From assembly GCA_041906465.1 (NCBI GenBank), contig JAYRJE010000021.1:1-64000 (forward strand): 64,000 nt of DNA. Reading direction: 5' to 3'. The notes under the pieces were generated by a model. That model ran no database searches, had not been told where the DNA came from, and saw only the letters and a program-made list of their open reading frames with translations. Below, piece by piece: positions 9,311-16,969 of this stretch; the stretch's first letter is position 1; every line of letters begins with the position of its first letter. The stretch comes from Didemnitutus sp041906465. GTDB lineage: Bacteria; Verrucomicrobiota; Verrucomicrobiia; Opitutales; Opitutaceae. Made by a program: the position numbers and the translations under genes.

Positions 9311-10192
9311 ATCGGCCAGATAGTCGTTGATTGCGATCGCAGCTTCGGCGCCCTCCGCCGCGGCCATGATGGCTAGGTGCACGCCGCCGCGAACGTTGCC
9401 CGCGACGAACAGACCGGGCACGTCGGTCGCGCCGTAGCCCTGGCAGAGGACGCTGCCGCCGGCATCGAGCTGGCAGCCGAGCTTTTCCGGCAGCGTGGAG
9501 CGCTGCACGCATTCGGAACAGAAAAACAACGCGTCACACGCGAGCGGCGCGCGACCTTCGAAGATGACGCGCTCGAGCCGGCCCTCGCCTTCCGCGGCGA
9601 CCACGCGGTGCGCGATGATTTCGCTGCCGCTTGCCGCGAGTTGTCCGTCGAGTGCGCTCGACCACGCCGGCGGCGCGCCGGCACAAACGGTGAGACTGCT
9701 CGTCCAGGTGAGCAGCGTCAACGCGAGCGACGCCGCGTGGTCATCGTTGCCAAGCACCACGATGTGCGAGTCGCGATTCTCCCAGCCATCACAATACGGG
9801 CAGTGATAGATGCCGCGGCCGTAGAACTCGGCGAAGCCGCGCAGATCGGGCAGCAAGTCCTCGCGTCCGGTCGCCGCCAGGAGAACGTGAGCGCGTTCAT
9901 GCTCGCCGGTGGCGAGCACCACCTCGAAGCCGCCTTCGGGCCGCAGCGCGGCGCCGACCACGACGCCGTCGCGCATTTCCACACTCGGATAGTCCGCGAG
10001 CTCGCGTCGGCCGATCGCCCGGAGCTCGAGCGGTGGCGTGCCATCGCGACCGAGATAGCCGTGGAGGAGTTTCGCGGCGGCGTTGCGCGGCTTGCCGGAA
10101 TCGAGGGCGAGCACGTTGCGCCGGCTGCGTCCAAGGATGAGCGCCGCATTGAGGCCGGCCGGGCCAGTGCCGATGATGAGGGCGTCACGCAT
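9269..10192 (-). CDS. Thioredoxin-reductase-like flavoprotein
   Basis: A 307-residue NAD(P)H/FAD pyridine nucleotide-disulphide oxidoreductase. The start is set at MRDALIIGTGPAG, which places the FAD-binding GxGxxG (about residues 7-12) at the N-terminus; an upstream frame would add 29 residues derived from an intergenic repeat. A redox-active CPYCDG (cysteines near 131 and 134) follows, then an NAD-binding segment HIVVLGNDDHAASLA and the C-terminal FAD motif GATDVPGLFVAGNVRGG. No thioredoxin gene is adjacent, so the partner is unknown. The repeat pair directly upstream overlaps its promoter region. Confidence 0.85.
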   Translation of the reverse strand: MRDALIIGTGPAGLNAALILGRSRRNVLALDSGKPRNAAAKLLHGYLGRDGTPPLELRAIGRRELADYPSVEMRDGVVVGAALRPEGGFEVVLATGEHERAHVLLAATGREDLLPDLRGFAEFYGRGIYHCPYCDGWENRDSHIVVLGNDDHAASLALTLLTWTSSLTVCAGAPPAWSSALDGQLAASGSEIIAHRVVAAEGEGRLERVIFEGRAPLACDALFFCSECVQRSTLPEKLGCQLDAGGSVLCQGYGATDVPGLFVAGNVRGGVHLAIMAAAEGAEAAIAINDYLADRALARSAPPSAGR

Positions 10193-10196
10193 GCAA

Positions 10197-10274
10197 GTCG
10201 TAGTAGCCGAGGTAAGTCGGCGGGAACGTTGCGCATCGTGAGCACCCAGCCGACTCACGTCGGCTGCTACAAAA
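10197..10274. repeat. REP-like inverted pair, AGCCGACGTGAGTCGGC family
   Basis: Two inverted copies of a ~28-bp unit (GTAG(T/C)AGCCGA(G/C)GT(A/G)AGTCGGC). Each can form its own hairpin (GCCGAC/GTCGGC), and they are separated by about 21 bp immediately 5' of the flavoprotein start codon. Confidence 0.7.
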
Positions 10275-10291
10275 CCCACGCATGGCGCGGC

Positions 10292-10708
10292 TCACGCCTT
10301 CCTCCGCTCGTCCTGTTCCCACTCGATGACGACGGTGGGGCCGAGCGGGTAACGGCCGCAGTTTGAGCCGTAGATAGTGAGCCCGCCCGGACACGGGGCG
10401 CCCGCCGGGACGACGCACCGGAAATCGAGACAGCCATCGCGCGCCACGACTTCGGCGAGGCGCTTCAGAAAATCGTCCTCGATCACGAGGTTCACGAGGT
10501 AGCCGTGCGCGCCGAGGGGATTGTGCAGAAACGTCAGCGCGCCGCGCGCATCGTGCGGGTGATTGGGCAACTGCGCGCGGTGCACGGGAAGACCGTTGAG
10601 ATTGAGTTCGAACGTCGTCGGATGTGCGAAGTCTCCTCTGCGCGGCGCGATCACCCGCAGAGCGATGTGTTTGGCCAACTGCCACGACGTGTGCCTGCGC
10701 ACCGCCAC
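10292..10708 (-). CDS. Conserved-looking hypothetical protein
   Basis: A 138-residue soluble protein of unrecognised family. It has alternating hydrophobic beta-type segments (FELNLNGLPVH, GYLVNLVIEDDFLKRL, LDFRCVVPAGAPC) and ends GGLTIYGSNCGRYPLGPTVVIEW; there is no signal peptide. The first codons overlap the start of the opposite-strand copper-binding gene by about 45 bp, so a later start such as the GTG before IAPRRGDFAHP is possible. It may form a unit with the flavoprotein downstream, across the repeat pair. Confidence 0.5.
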   Translation of the reverse strand: MAVRRHTSWQLAKHIALRVIAPRRGDFAHPTTFELNLNGLPVHRAQLPNHPHDARGALTFLHNPLGAHGYLVNLVIEDDFLKRLAEVVARDGCLDFRCVVPAGAPCPGGLTIYGSNCGRYPLGPTVVIEWEQDERRKA

Positions 10709-10970
10709 GACACACTGCCTCGAAATGGGCGGCGAGCATACGAAACCCGATCACTTCAAGCTCATGCTCGACTGCGCGCAGATCTGCCACGTAGCGGCGG
10801 ATTTCATGCTCCGCGGTTCGCCGCGTCATACCGAAATTTGCGCGGCCTGTGCCCGGATCTGCGAAACCTGCGCCGACGATTGCGAACGCATCGGCGACAT
10901 GGGCGATTGCGTCGAAGCCTGCCGCGCGTGCGCCGAGAGCTGCCGCGAAATGTCCGCGGTCCACCCGTAA
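10665..10970 (+). CDS. Four-helix-bundle copper-binding protein (DUF326/Csp-like)
   Basis: About 101 residues of a cysteine-rich four-helix protein. Regular CxxC/CxxxC spacing along the helices (CLANCHDVCLRTATTHCLE, LMLDCAQICHVAADFM, CAACARICETCADDCERIGD, CVEACRACAESCREM) is that of the Csp/DUF326 family, whose members store Cu(I) inside the bundle. No signal peptide is seen, so it is probably a cytosolic Csp3-like form. The first family helix looks short; the ATG before CLANC is chosen, while the open frame continues upstream with non-family sequence. A metal link with the CnrYXH-like module about 500 bp downstream is possible but unproven. Confidence 0.75.
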   Translation: MCLANCHDVCLRTATTHCLEMGGEHTKPDHFKLMLDCAQICHVAADFMLRGSPRHTEICAACARICETCADDCERIGDMGDCVEACRACAESCREMSAVHP

Positions 10971-11056
10971 CTCGCCATCCTCTCCCGCCATGCGACTCCG
11001 CTACCTTGCCCGCGGAACGGCCCCCTCCACCGCTTCGCGCTCGCACCCCCGGTGCA

Positions 11057-11240
11057 GTGAAGGTCATTGCGATCGACAACGTGCCCGCGCGCCTCCGCCT
11101 CGCTGAGCAAGCCGGCGCGATCACGATCCAGGATGGCGACGACGTGCTCGAGCACCTCAAGGCGCTGACCGGAGGGCGCGGTCCCGATTGCTGCACCGAC
11201 ACCGTCGGTCTCAAGGCGCACGGCTCCGGCTGCGCGCGGC
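11057..11240 (+). pseudogene. Zinc-dependent alcohol dehydrogenase remnant
   Basis: About 60 codons matching the NAD-binding region of a medium-chain zinc dehydrogenase of the formaldehyde-dehydrogenase type (VKVIAIDNVPARLRLAEQAG, LEHLKALTGGRGPDCCTDTVG). The catalytic N-terminus and the rest of the domain are absent, and the frame then runs into Arg/Ser-rich sequence, so this is a decay fragment and not a gene. Confidence 0.7.
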
Positions 11241-11461
11241 GGTCACGCAGCAAAGTCGTGCTCGATCCCGCCGCATGAACGCGAACGCTCCGCTTTTGAA
11301 CCGCCCCCCCCCTCGAAACCGCCGAGGTGCGAGCGCGCGACGGGGTCGTCGGACGCGATCCGCCGCCCGCGGCGTGCGGTGTTCGAGCTGATCGCAGAAA
11401 ATTTGAAGGGCTTTCAGCCGGCACGGTGTTATGGAGTCGAGCGCCGGCCGCGCTTTCTCCC

Positions 11462-11782
11462 ATGGCCTCTGCCCCTCCTGACCCTCTCGATCCCTTGCTC
11501 GACCGCTGGGGCGAACCGCCCGCGTTCCGCCCGCTCGCCGCTGATTTGCGCGCGCGCCTGGCTCCCGCCCCCGTCGGGGAGACGATTTTCCTTCGTCCCG
11601 CGTTCGCCGCCGTTTTCATCGCGGCCTGCGTGCTGCTGGGGCTGTTTCTCGCCGAAGTGCGGGTCTCGCGCCTCCATCAGGATCGTGATGCCCAACTGCT
11701 CGACAGCTACCGCCGGCTCATCGATCCGCTGCTCACGGCCGTTCCGCCCTCCGCCGACGCCAAACCGGAGCGCCACACATGA
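11462..11782 (+). CDS. CnrY-like membrane anti-sigma factor
   Basis: A 106-residue protein with a ~45-residue cytosolic N-terminus (DPLDPLLDRWGEPPAFRPL), one transmembrane helix (about 48-66, FAAVFIAACVLLGLFLAEV) and a ~40-residue exterior part. This is the layout of CnrY-type anti-sigma factors, which hold an ECF sigma factor at the membrane through the N-terminal tail. The start is the ATG at MASAPPDP; the longer open frame upstream lacks coding character. The gene overlaps the next one by ATGA and is followed by a sensor and a sigma gene in the order cnrY-cnrX-cnrH. The role comes mainly from topology and gene order, as the sequence itself is weakly conserved. Confidence 0.65.
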   Translation: MASAPPDPLDPLLDRWGEPPAFRPLAADLRARLAPAPVGETIFLRPAFAAVFIAACVLLGLFLAEVRVSRLHQDRDAQLLDSYRRLIDPLLTAVPPSADAKPERHT

Positions 11783-12219
11783 AAACTTCCCTCTGGATCG
11801 TGCTCGTCGGACTGCTGGCCGGCATCGCCGCCCACGTCGGCTGGTATCACTGGCGCCTCCCGCCTGCCGCCAGCAACGACATCGTCGCGTGGATGAAGTC
11901 GGACCTCGAACTGAGCGACGCACAACTCGCGCGCATCCGCGAACTGCACGACCGCACCGGCCCCCAGCTGCGTGAGTTCGCGGCCGAAGCCGCCCGCATG
12001 CGCGCGGAGTTCGAGACTTTTGAGCGCGTGCGCCGCACCGAGGGTCGGGTCGATTTCCTGGCCTTTGCCCGCTGTCTTGAGACGTGGCGCCGCATCGACC
12101 GCGATTGGTCCGATGTCACCCGCGAACTCGTCGCCGCCACCGCGGACGAACTCACGCCCGACCAACGTGCGCGTTACCTGACGCGCCTGACCCCGGCTCC
12201 GACGCGCTCCGTCAACTAG
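11779..12219 (+). CDS. CnrX-like periplasmic metal sensor
   Basis: A 146-residue protein with an uncleaved N-terminal membrane anchor (LWIVLVGLLAGIAAHVGWY) and an all-helical periplasmic domain of the CnrX/Spy/LTXXQ kind: LELSDAQLARIRELHDRTG ... LRE ... ADELTPDQRARYL. In Cupriavidus CnrX binds Ni/Co and releases the sigma factor from CnrY. Candidate ligands here are the N-terminal histidines and D/E residues, but the exact CnrX ligand set was not confirmed. It starts by ATGA overlap with the anti-sigma gene and ends 11 bp before the sigma gene. Confidence 0.75.
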   Translation: MKTSLWIVLVGLLAGIAAHVGWYHWRLPPAASNDIVAWMKSDLELSDAQLARIRELHDRTGPQLREFAAEAARMRAEFETFERVRRTEGRVDFLAFARCLETWRRIDRDWSDVTRELVAATADELTPDQRARYLTRLTPAPTRSVN

Positions 12220-12230
12220 CGCCCGCTCGC

Positions 12231-12818
12231 GTGCCTGCCGACCTCGCCGCCGATCGCGCCGACCTGCAAGCCCTCCAAACGGGCGACGGCGCGGCGTTCG
12301 ACCGCCTCGTCGCACGCTGGGAGCAACCGCTGTTCGCCTATGCGTGGCGCATGCTGCGCAATGCCGACGACGCACGCGAGGTGGCGCTCGAAACCTTCAT
12401 CCGGCTGCACGACAGCCGGGCCAGGCTGCGCGCCGACACGAATCTCTCGGCCTGGCTCTACACCACCCTGACGAATCTCTGCCGCAACCGCCACCGCTGG
12501 TGGCGCCGGCATCCGAGCGTGAGCCTCGATGCCTTGCCGGGCGACGAAGGGTCAGCCGCGCTCGACGACGGCCGCGCCGCGCCCGACGCCACCGCCGAGC
12601 ACCGGGAAACGCTCGATGCACTCGACGCCGCCATCGCCGCGCTGCCGGCTGATCTGCGCACCACCCTGCTCCTGCATCATTTCGAACAGCTCTCCTACCG
12701 GGAGATCGCCGGCATTGTCGGGTGCAGCGAACGGGGCGTGGAAACGCGGCTCTATCGCGCCCGCCAGGCTTTGCGCGAGGCGCTCAGTGCCATCGGCCCT
12801 TTTGCCGTGGCACGCTGA
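12231..12818 (+). CDS. ECF RNA polymerase sigma factor (CnrH-like)
   Basis: A 195-residue sigma-70 family ECF factor starting at GTG (VPADLAADRADLQALQTGDG). Region 2 is about residues 20-90 (FDRLVARWEQPLFAYAWRML, DAREVALETFIRLH, LSAWLYTTLTNLCRNRHR). Region 4 is about 130-185 (LPADLRTTLLLHHFEQLSYR, EIAGIVGCSERGVETRLYRA). The GTG is preferred because it directly precedes region 2 and lies just behind the cnrX-like stop; in-frame sequence further upstream overlaps that gene. It probably directs transcription of metal-responsive genes, but no efflux operon (cnrCBA-like) is adjacent. The copper-binding gene upstream is one possible target. Confidence 0.88.
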   Translation: MPADLAADRADLQALQTGDGAAFDRLVARWEQPLFAYAWRMLRNADDAREVALETFIRLHDSRARLRADTNLSAWLYTTLTNLCRNRHRWWRRHPSVSLDALPGDEGSAALDDGRAAPDATAEHRETLDALDAAIAALPADLRTTLLLHHFEQLSYREIAGIVGCSERGVETRLYRARQALREALSAIGPFAVAR

Positions 12819-13053
12819 GCCGGACTCCTGCCGCTGGACGCAATTCCCGGCTGACGTGATCCCAACCATTGGGTGATCGCCACTGTCCCACCGGCCACGG
12901 GCCTCGGAAGGGACGCCGACGCCCACCGATGGCGTGATGCCGGCCAGACGCCTGGATTTGCACGTCTGCGACGCGCGGCGAGAAACCGGATCATCATGCC
13001 GTAAATCGCGCCGAGGGCCGAGCCGTTACCCTGCTCCGCGACATGCACGCGCG

Positions 13054-13080
13054 AAAAGGGCCGGTCGTCCGACCGGCCCT
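13054..13080 (-). terminator. Terminator of the double-TonB gene
   Basis: Minus-strand hairpin AGGGCCGGTCG/CGACCGGCCCT followed by TTTTC, about 30 bp after the stop codon of the TonB-domain gene. Confidence 0.8.
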
Positions 13081-13110
13081 CACCCCTGACAGAGCAACCA
13101 AAGTCTTCCC

Positions 13111-13815
13111 TTACGGATGAAAATTGAACTCCTGGCTGGCGAAGGCGAGCACGGGGCGGCCACCGCGCATCGGCGGGGAGAATTGCCATTCGCGCACGGC
13201 GGCGACGGCCACGGCGGCGAGCTCCTGCGGCGCATCGGACTGCGCGAGCGGCACGCGGACTTTGCCATTCTCATCGATGTAGAAATCCACGCGCACCGTG
13301 CCGCGATTGCGTTGCGCCAGTTCCGGCGAATAGGAGGGCGTGACCGTCTTCTGCGGCACGGGAATCGCATCGAGTTCCTGCAGCGTGTAGGTGCGGTAGT
13401 CCCACTGGGTGCCGAGGACGCTATCGATGCGGTTGCGCAGGTAGGTGCCGTTGTCCATCGTGATCACGACGCCGATCGCCTCGATGGTGAAGGTGAGTTT
13501 GGTCTGCGCCGCGACCGGCACACCATGCAGTTTGGCCGGGTCGAACTTCCAGAGCGGCAACGCCTCGCGCACCACGCGGGCAAACGACCGATGCGTGTGC
13601 GCGGTAATCAGCACATCCTCGACCTTGCCTTGTGCGTCGACATCGACGACGCACGCCACCACGCCTTTGGAGATGCCCAGGAGGGTCACCTCCGAGGGAA
13701 ACACAGGATCGACGCGCTCGATGAGACGCAGGCTGTCGACCGCGGGGTCAGGTATGGGCGCAGCGGCGAGCAGCGCGACGCACAACGGGAAAAGAAGGTA
13801 GCGGAGCGTTTTCAT
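13111..13815 (-). CDS. Exported protein with two TonB C-terminal domains
   Basis: A 234-residue protein with a signal peptide (MKTLRYLLFPLCVALLAAA) and two copies of the TonB_C fold. The first is about residues 30-112 (RVDPVFPSEVTLLGISKGVV... LPLWKFDPAKLHG), the second about 155-234 (TPSYSPELAQRNRGTVRVDF... VREWQFSPPMRGG). Each shows the pattern P-x-(F/Y) start, G-x-V strands and WxFxP near the end. Classical TonB has one domain, a Pro-rich spacer and a membrane anchor; none is present here, so this is a stand-alone family member that cannot be shown to energise receptors. It has its own terminator. Confidence 0.8.
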   Translation of the reverse strand: MKTLRYLLFPLCVALLAAAPIPDPAVDSLRLIERVDPVFPSEVTLLGISKGVVACVVDVDAQGKVEDVLITAHTHRSFARVVREALPLWKFDPAKLHGVPVAAQTKLTFTIEAIGVVITMDNGTYLRNRIDSVLGTQWDYRTYTLQELDAIPVPQKTVTPSYSPELAQRNRGTVRVDFYIDENGKVRVPLAQSDAPQELAAVAVAAVREWQFSPPMRGGRPVLAFASQEFNFHP

Positions 13816-13992
13816 GGGGAAGTGAATTCAACTCCCATAACACCGGACTGCGCCGAAACCCTTCAACAGACCACGGCGCGGCAGGCTCGGCGTCCGTGGC
13901 GGTGGCGCCCCACCGGCGCATGGCAACGCAACGTGACGACGTCCGCGGCAGAATAACGTCAATTGCGCCGCGATTGTGTCGATAAAGGGGGC

Positions 13993-14187
13993 ATGTCCTC
14001 GGCTTACCCCAACCTCCGTCACGCCCAATATGCCAGCGCGCTGGGCGTCGTCGGACCGCGTCGTGACTCGCGCTGGGGGAAGTTCTTGTTTTCACCGCCC
14101 GAACTGGTGAATCCGAACGCGATCTTCGATCCGCAGCCGTTCCGCACGCAGCCACCGACGCCCACGCTGAAGCGCTCACGGCACTGA
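13993..14187 (+). CDS. Small hypothetical protein
   Basis: Possible 64-residue protein starting MSSAYPNLRHAQYASALG and rich in Pro, Phe and Arg, with no known motif. A purine-rich AAAGGGGG lies immediately before the ATG, closer than an ideal ribosome-binding site. A convincing rho-independent terminator about 50 bp after the stop supports a transcribed unit on this strand. Confidence 0.4.
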   Translation: MSSAYPNLRHAQYASALGVVGPRRDSRWGKFLFSPPELVNPNAIFDPQPFRTQPPTPTLKRSRH

Positions 14188-14238
14188 GCGACGCGACGGG
14201 GAGACCTCCGGCTCTCCATCTAACTCGCCGCCTCGACG

Positions 14239-14268
14239 GGCCTCACCTCGCGTGAGGCCTTTTTCGTG
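14239..14268 (+). terminator. Rho-independent terminator
   Basis: Hairpin GCCTCAC-CTC-GCGTGAGGC followed by CTTTTTCG on the plus strand, downstream of the 64-codon frame. The 210 bp between here and the chemoreceptor terminator contain nothing recognisable. Confidence 0.75.
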
Positions 14269-14481
14269 GCATGCCGCTCGCATGCCGCAGGCAGGTCGAA
14301 ACAAAGATGCCGGGCCGGGCCGCTGGGCGCGGAGTGAACCTGATCCGACGGGGCCAGCGGTCCCGCTCTGCCGCACGCATCGTGTTCTCAATCCCCCGGT
14401 GGCCGCGGCGCACTGGGACGGTTCGCCCCACCCTGCGTGCTTTCGAAAGCAGAAACCCGTTCGACGCGGCCCGACGGAAAA

Positions 14482-14512
14482 CAAAAAAGCGGAGACGTTG
14501 CCGTCTCCGCTC
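14482..14512 (-). terminator. Terminator of the chemoreceptor gene
   Basis: Minus-strand hairpin AGCGGAGACGG/CCGTCTCCGCT type stem (GCGGAGAC...GTCTCCGC) followed by TTTTTTGTTTT, 20 bp after the chemoreceptor stop codon. Confidence 0.9.
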
Positions 14513-14531
14513 TGCAGCAGTCAGATATCGA

Positions 14532-16508
14532 TCACTGATCGATAAAGTGGGCTTCGGAGGGCTCCGCGGCGGCCTTCGTGCTGCCGGAAGACAGGCGCGG
14601 GCTGACGATCGCCGGAGACGCCGCGGGAGCAGGCGTCGCCGGTTTGGCGTGGGTGCGTGCGTGCGCACGGGCGGCGGGTTTGGCGTGGACCGCGGCGGCG
14701 GGACGGGCGGCGGCTTGCTCCGCGACACCGTGCACCATGCGCATGAGTTCCTCGACGGCTGCGCGGACCTGGGCGGACTGGCCCTGCAGCTCCTCGGCGG
14801 AGGTGGCGGATTGCTGCGCGAGCGCGGCATTGGCCTGCGTGATTTGATCCATGCCGGCGACGGCGTGGTTCAGCTGGCCGATGCCTTCGCTCTGCTCGTG
14901 CGAAGCCTGGGCAATCGATCCCACCATCTCGTCGAGCTGACGGATTTTTTGGACAATCGAGTCGAGGCTCGCGGCCACCTGGCTGCTGATCTGCGCGCCC
15001 TGCTCGCTCTTGGCGGAGGCGTCGGCGATCTTGGCGGCGGTCTCCTTCGCGGCCTGCGCGGAGCGCTGCGCGAGGTTGCGGACTTCCTCGGCGACGACGG
15101 CGAAGCCTGCACCGGCTTCGCCGGCGCGCGCGGCCTCGACGGCAGCGTTGAGGGCGAGAATGTTCGTCTGGAAGGCGATCTCGTCGATCGTCTTGATGAT
15201 CTTGGAAATTTCGGTGGAGGACGACTGGATGGCGCCCATTGCGCTGCGCATGGCAGCCATGTCGCGCGCGCCGGCGTCGGCGGTGGCGCGGGCTTCGGCA
15301 GCGAGGCCCTTGGCGGATTGCGCGCCCTCGGAGTTGCGCTGGGTCATGCTCGCCATCTCGTGCAGCGAGGCGCTGCTCTCCTCGAGCGACGCGGCCTGGC
15401 GGCTGGCGCCGTCGGACATCTGGGTGGAAACCTCGGCGACCTTGAGGGCGGCCGCGTGGGTTTGCGCGGACTCCGCGGCGAGCTGGTCAGCGATGGTGGA
15501 AATCGGGCGCGTGATGCTGCGGATCACGAACCAGGCGGCGAAGATGCCGATGAGGCCACCGGCGCCGGTGAAAGTGAGCACCTGGATCTCGTTGCGGCGT
15601 TGCTCGGTGCGCATGCGGTCCTCGAGCGAGGCTTGGAACTCCGCGACGGAGTCCTTCACTTTCACGAGGGCGGCGGTGAACTGCGGAGCGATGCGGTTAA
15701 GCTGGCCGGTGATGAGGCCGTTGCGTTCCTGCTTGGCGGCGATGATGTCGTTCAACGCGCTGGCGTAGGCGCCGGCGGCGACAGCGAGAGATTTCAGGAG
15801 GGCGTCCTTGTTTTCGTCCTTCAGCGAGGCATCGAGCTTCACGAGTTCCTCCTGATCCTGCTGCATCTTCACGATCGCCTCGGCGACACCGGCGATGGAT
15901 TTCTTCGCCGCGTCCGCGTAGTCGAGACGGGACGTGAGCATGAAGGAGTTCGCCAGGCTGGAGCTTTCGAAATAGGCCTTGAGTGCGTTCGAAACTTTGA
16001 AGGCGCCGTTCATGTCGCCGTTGTTTTTGGCGTCGGCGAGGACCTTCTGCAGGCCGGCGGCGATCTCGTCGCCACGGGGGGTGAGTTGCTCGGCGACGAC
16101 GGCGTCGAGCTTGCCGGTGATGACGACGATCTTCTGGAACGCGTCGTCGTATTGCACCAAGAGCTTCGCGGCATCGGTCACCTGCGCGGCGCGCGTCGGC
16201 TCGGTGATGATCTTGGCGGCGGTGGCCATCTCGAGATCAAGCTTGTGCTTGGCGGCCTTGTAGGCCTGCGCGTGCTCGACATCGGAAACGGCGAGATACT
16301 CGTTCACCTGCAGTTTGACCTCGATCATCGCCGCCGCGAGCCCGGCGGCGGTGTTGGTCTCCTTGGCGCTGCCGGCGTATTCGGAGAGCTTGCGGCCGGA
16401 GGCGCCCAGCGCGATCCACGCCACCGCGGCGATCGCGCCGAGCAGAACGAACACAAGAGTGAATCCGAGCGCGATGCGGCGCCCGATGGTCAGAGTGCGA
16501 GTGGACAT
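14532..16508 (-). CDS. Methyl-accepting chemotaxis protein
   Basis: A 658-residue chemoreceptor. It has an N-terminal transmembrane helix (about 9-34, IALGFTLVFVLLGAIAAVAW), a long helical periplasmic sensor region of about 270 residues, a second membrane helix near 300-325 (GAGGLIGIFAAWFVI), a HAMP linker and the cytoplasmic signalling hairpin with the invariant tip EIAFQTNILALNAAVEAARA GEAGAGFAVVAEEVRNLAQR. An Ala/His/Pro-rich tail (about 605-645) replaces the usual CheR-binding pentapeptide. The ligand is unknown and no che genes are nearby. A small TonB gene lies upstream on the same strand 42 bp away, so they may be co-transcribed. Confidence 0.92.
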   Translation of the reverse strand: MSTRTLTIGRRIALGFTLVFVLLGAIAAVAWIALGASGRKLSEYAGSAKETNTAAGLAAAMIEVKLQVNEYLAVSDVEHAQAYKAAKHKLDLEMATAAKIITEPTRAAQVTDAAKLLVQYDDAFQKIVVITGKLDAVVAEQLTPRGDEIAAGLQKVLADAKNNGDMNGAFKVSNALKAYFESSSLANSFMLTSRLDYADAAKKSIAGVAEAIVKMQQDQEELVKLDASLKDENKDALLKSLAVAAGAYASALNDIIAAKQERNGLITGQLNRIAPQFTAALVKVKDSVAEFQASLEDRMRTEQRRNEIQVLTFTGAGGLIGIFAAWFVIRSITRPISTIADQLAAESAQTHAAALKVAEVSTQMSDGASRQAASLEESSASLHEMASMTQRNSEGAQSAKGLAAEARATADAGARDMAAMRSAMGAIQSSSTEISKIIKTIDEIAFQTNILALNAAVEAARAGEAGAGFAVVAEEVRNLAQRSAQAAKETAAKIADASAKSEQGAQISSQVAASLDSIVQKIRQLDEMVGSIAQASHEQSEGIGQLNHAVAGMDQITQANAALAQQSATSAEELQGQSAQVRAAVEELMRMVHGVAEQAAARPAAAVHAKPAARAHARTHAKPATPAPAASPAIVSPRLSSGSTKAAAEPSEAHFIDQ

Positions 16509-16550
16509 GACAGGAACAGTGAGGTGAACAAGGGAGAGGGATGAGGTGGT

Positions 16551-16901
16551 TTACTCTTCGCTGATGCTGAACTGGATCGGGATGCTCACCTTCAGCGGGA
16601 CCGGGTTGCCGTCTTTCTTGGCGGGCTTGAACTTCCACTTCCGCAACGCGTCGAGCGCGGGCTGCACGAAGGCGTCGTTGGAGGCTTTCTCGACGACCGG
16701 CTCGGTCACGTTGCCTTTTTCGTCGATGATGCATTTGACGGTCACCACCCCGCCGGTGCCTTCGCGCCGCATCTCAGGTGGAAACTTCGGAGGCACCATA
16801 CGAACGGGGACGGGAGCCTCGATACCCGTTTCCGCCCGCACGGACACCGAGCCGAGGGAAAGGGCGAGAACGGCCAACAGTAGGAGCAAGGGGATTTTCA
16901 T
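16551..16901 (-). CDS. Small TonB-family protein
   Basis: A 116-residue exported protein: signal peptide (MKIPLLLLLAVLALSLGSVS VRA), then a single TonB_C domain (VPPKFPPEMRREGTGGVVTV, ALDALRKWKFKPAKKDGNPV). There is no Pro-rich spacer, as in other stand-alone TonB_C proteins. It precedes the chemoreceptor gene. Its relation to the larger double-domain protein 3 kb away is paralogy by fold; function in energy transduction is not shown. Confidence 0.82.
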   Translation of the reverse strand: MKIPLLLLLAVLALSLGSVSVRAETGIEAPVPVRMVPPKFPPEMRREGTGGVVTVKCIIDEKGNVTEPVVEKASNDAFVQPALDALRKWKFKPAKKDGNPVPLKVSIPIQFSISEE

Positions 16902-16969
16902 GACTGCATCGGGCTACATCGGACAAACGCGCCCATTCCTTTAGTTAATTTCGAGTAACAATCCCCGAA

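Noticed and set aside
13054..13080. REP element
   Set aside because: A single perfect hairpin with T-run right behind a stop codon is better explained as a terminator.
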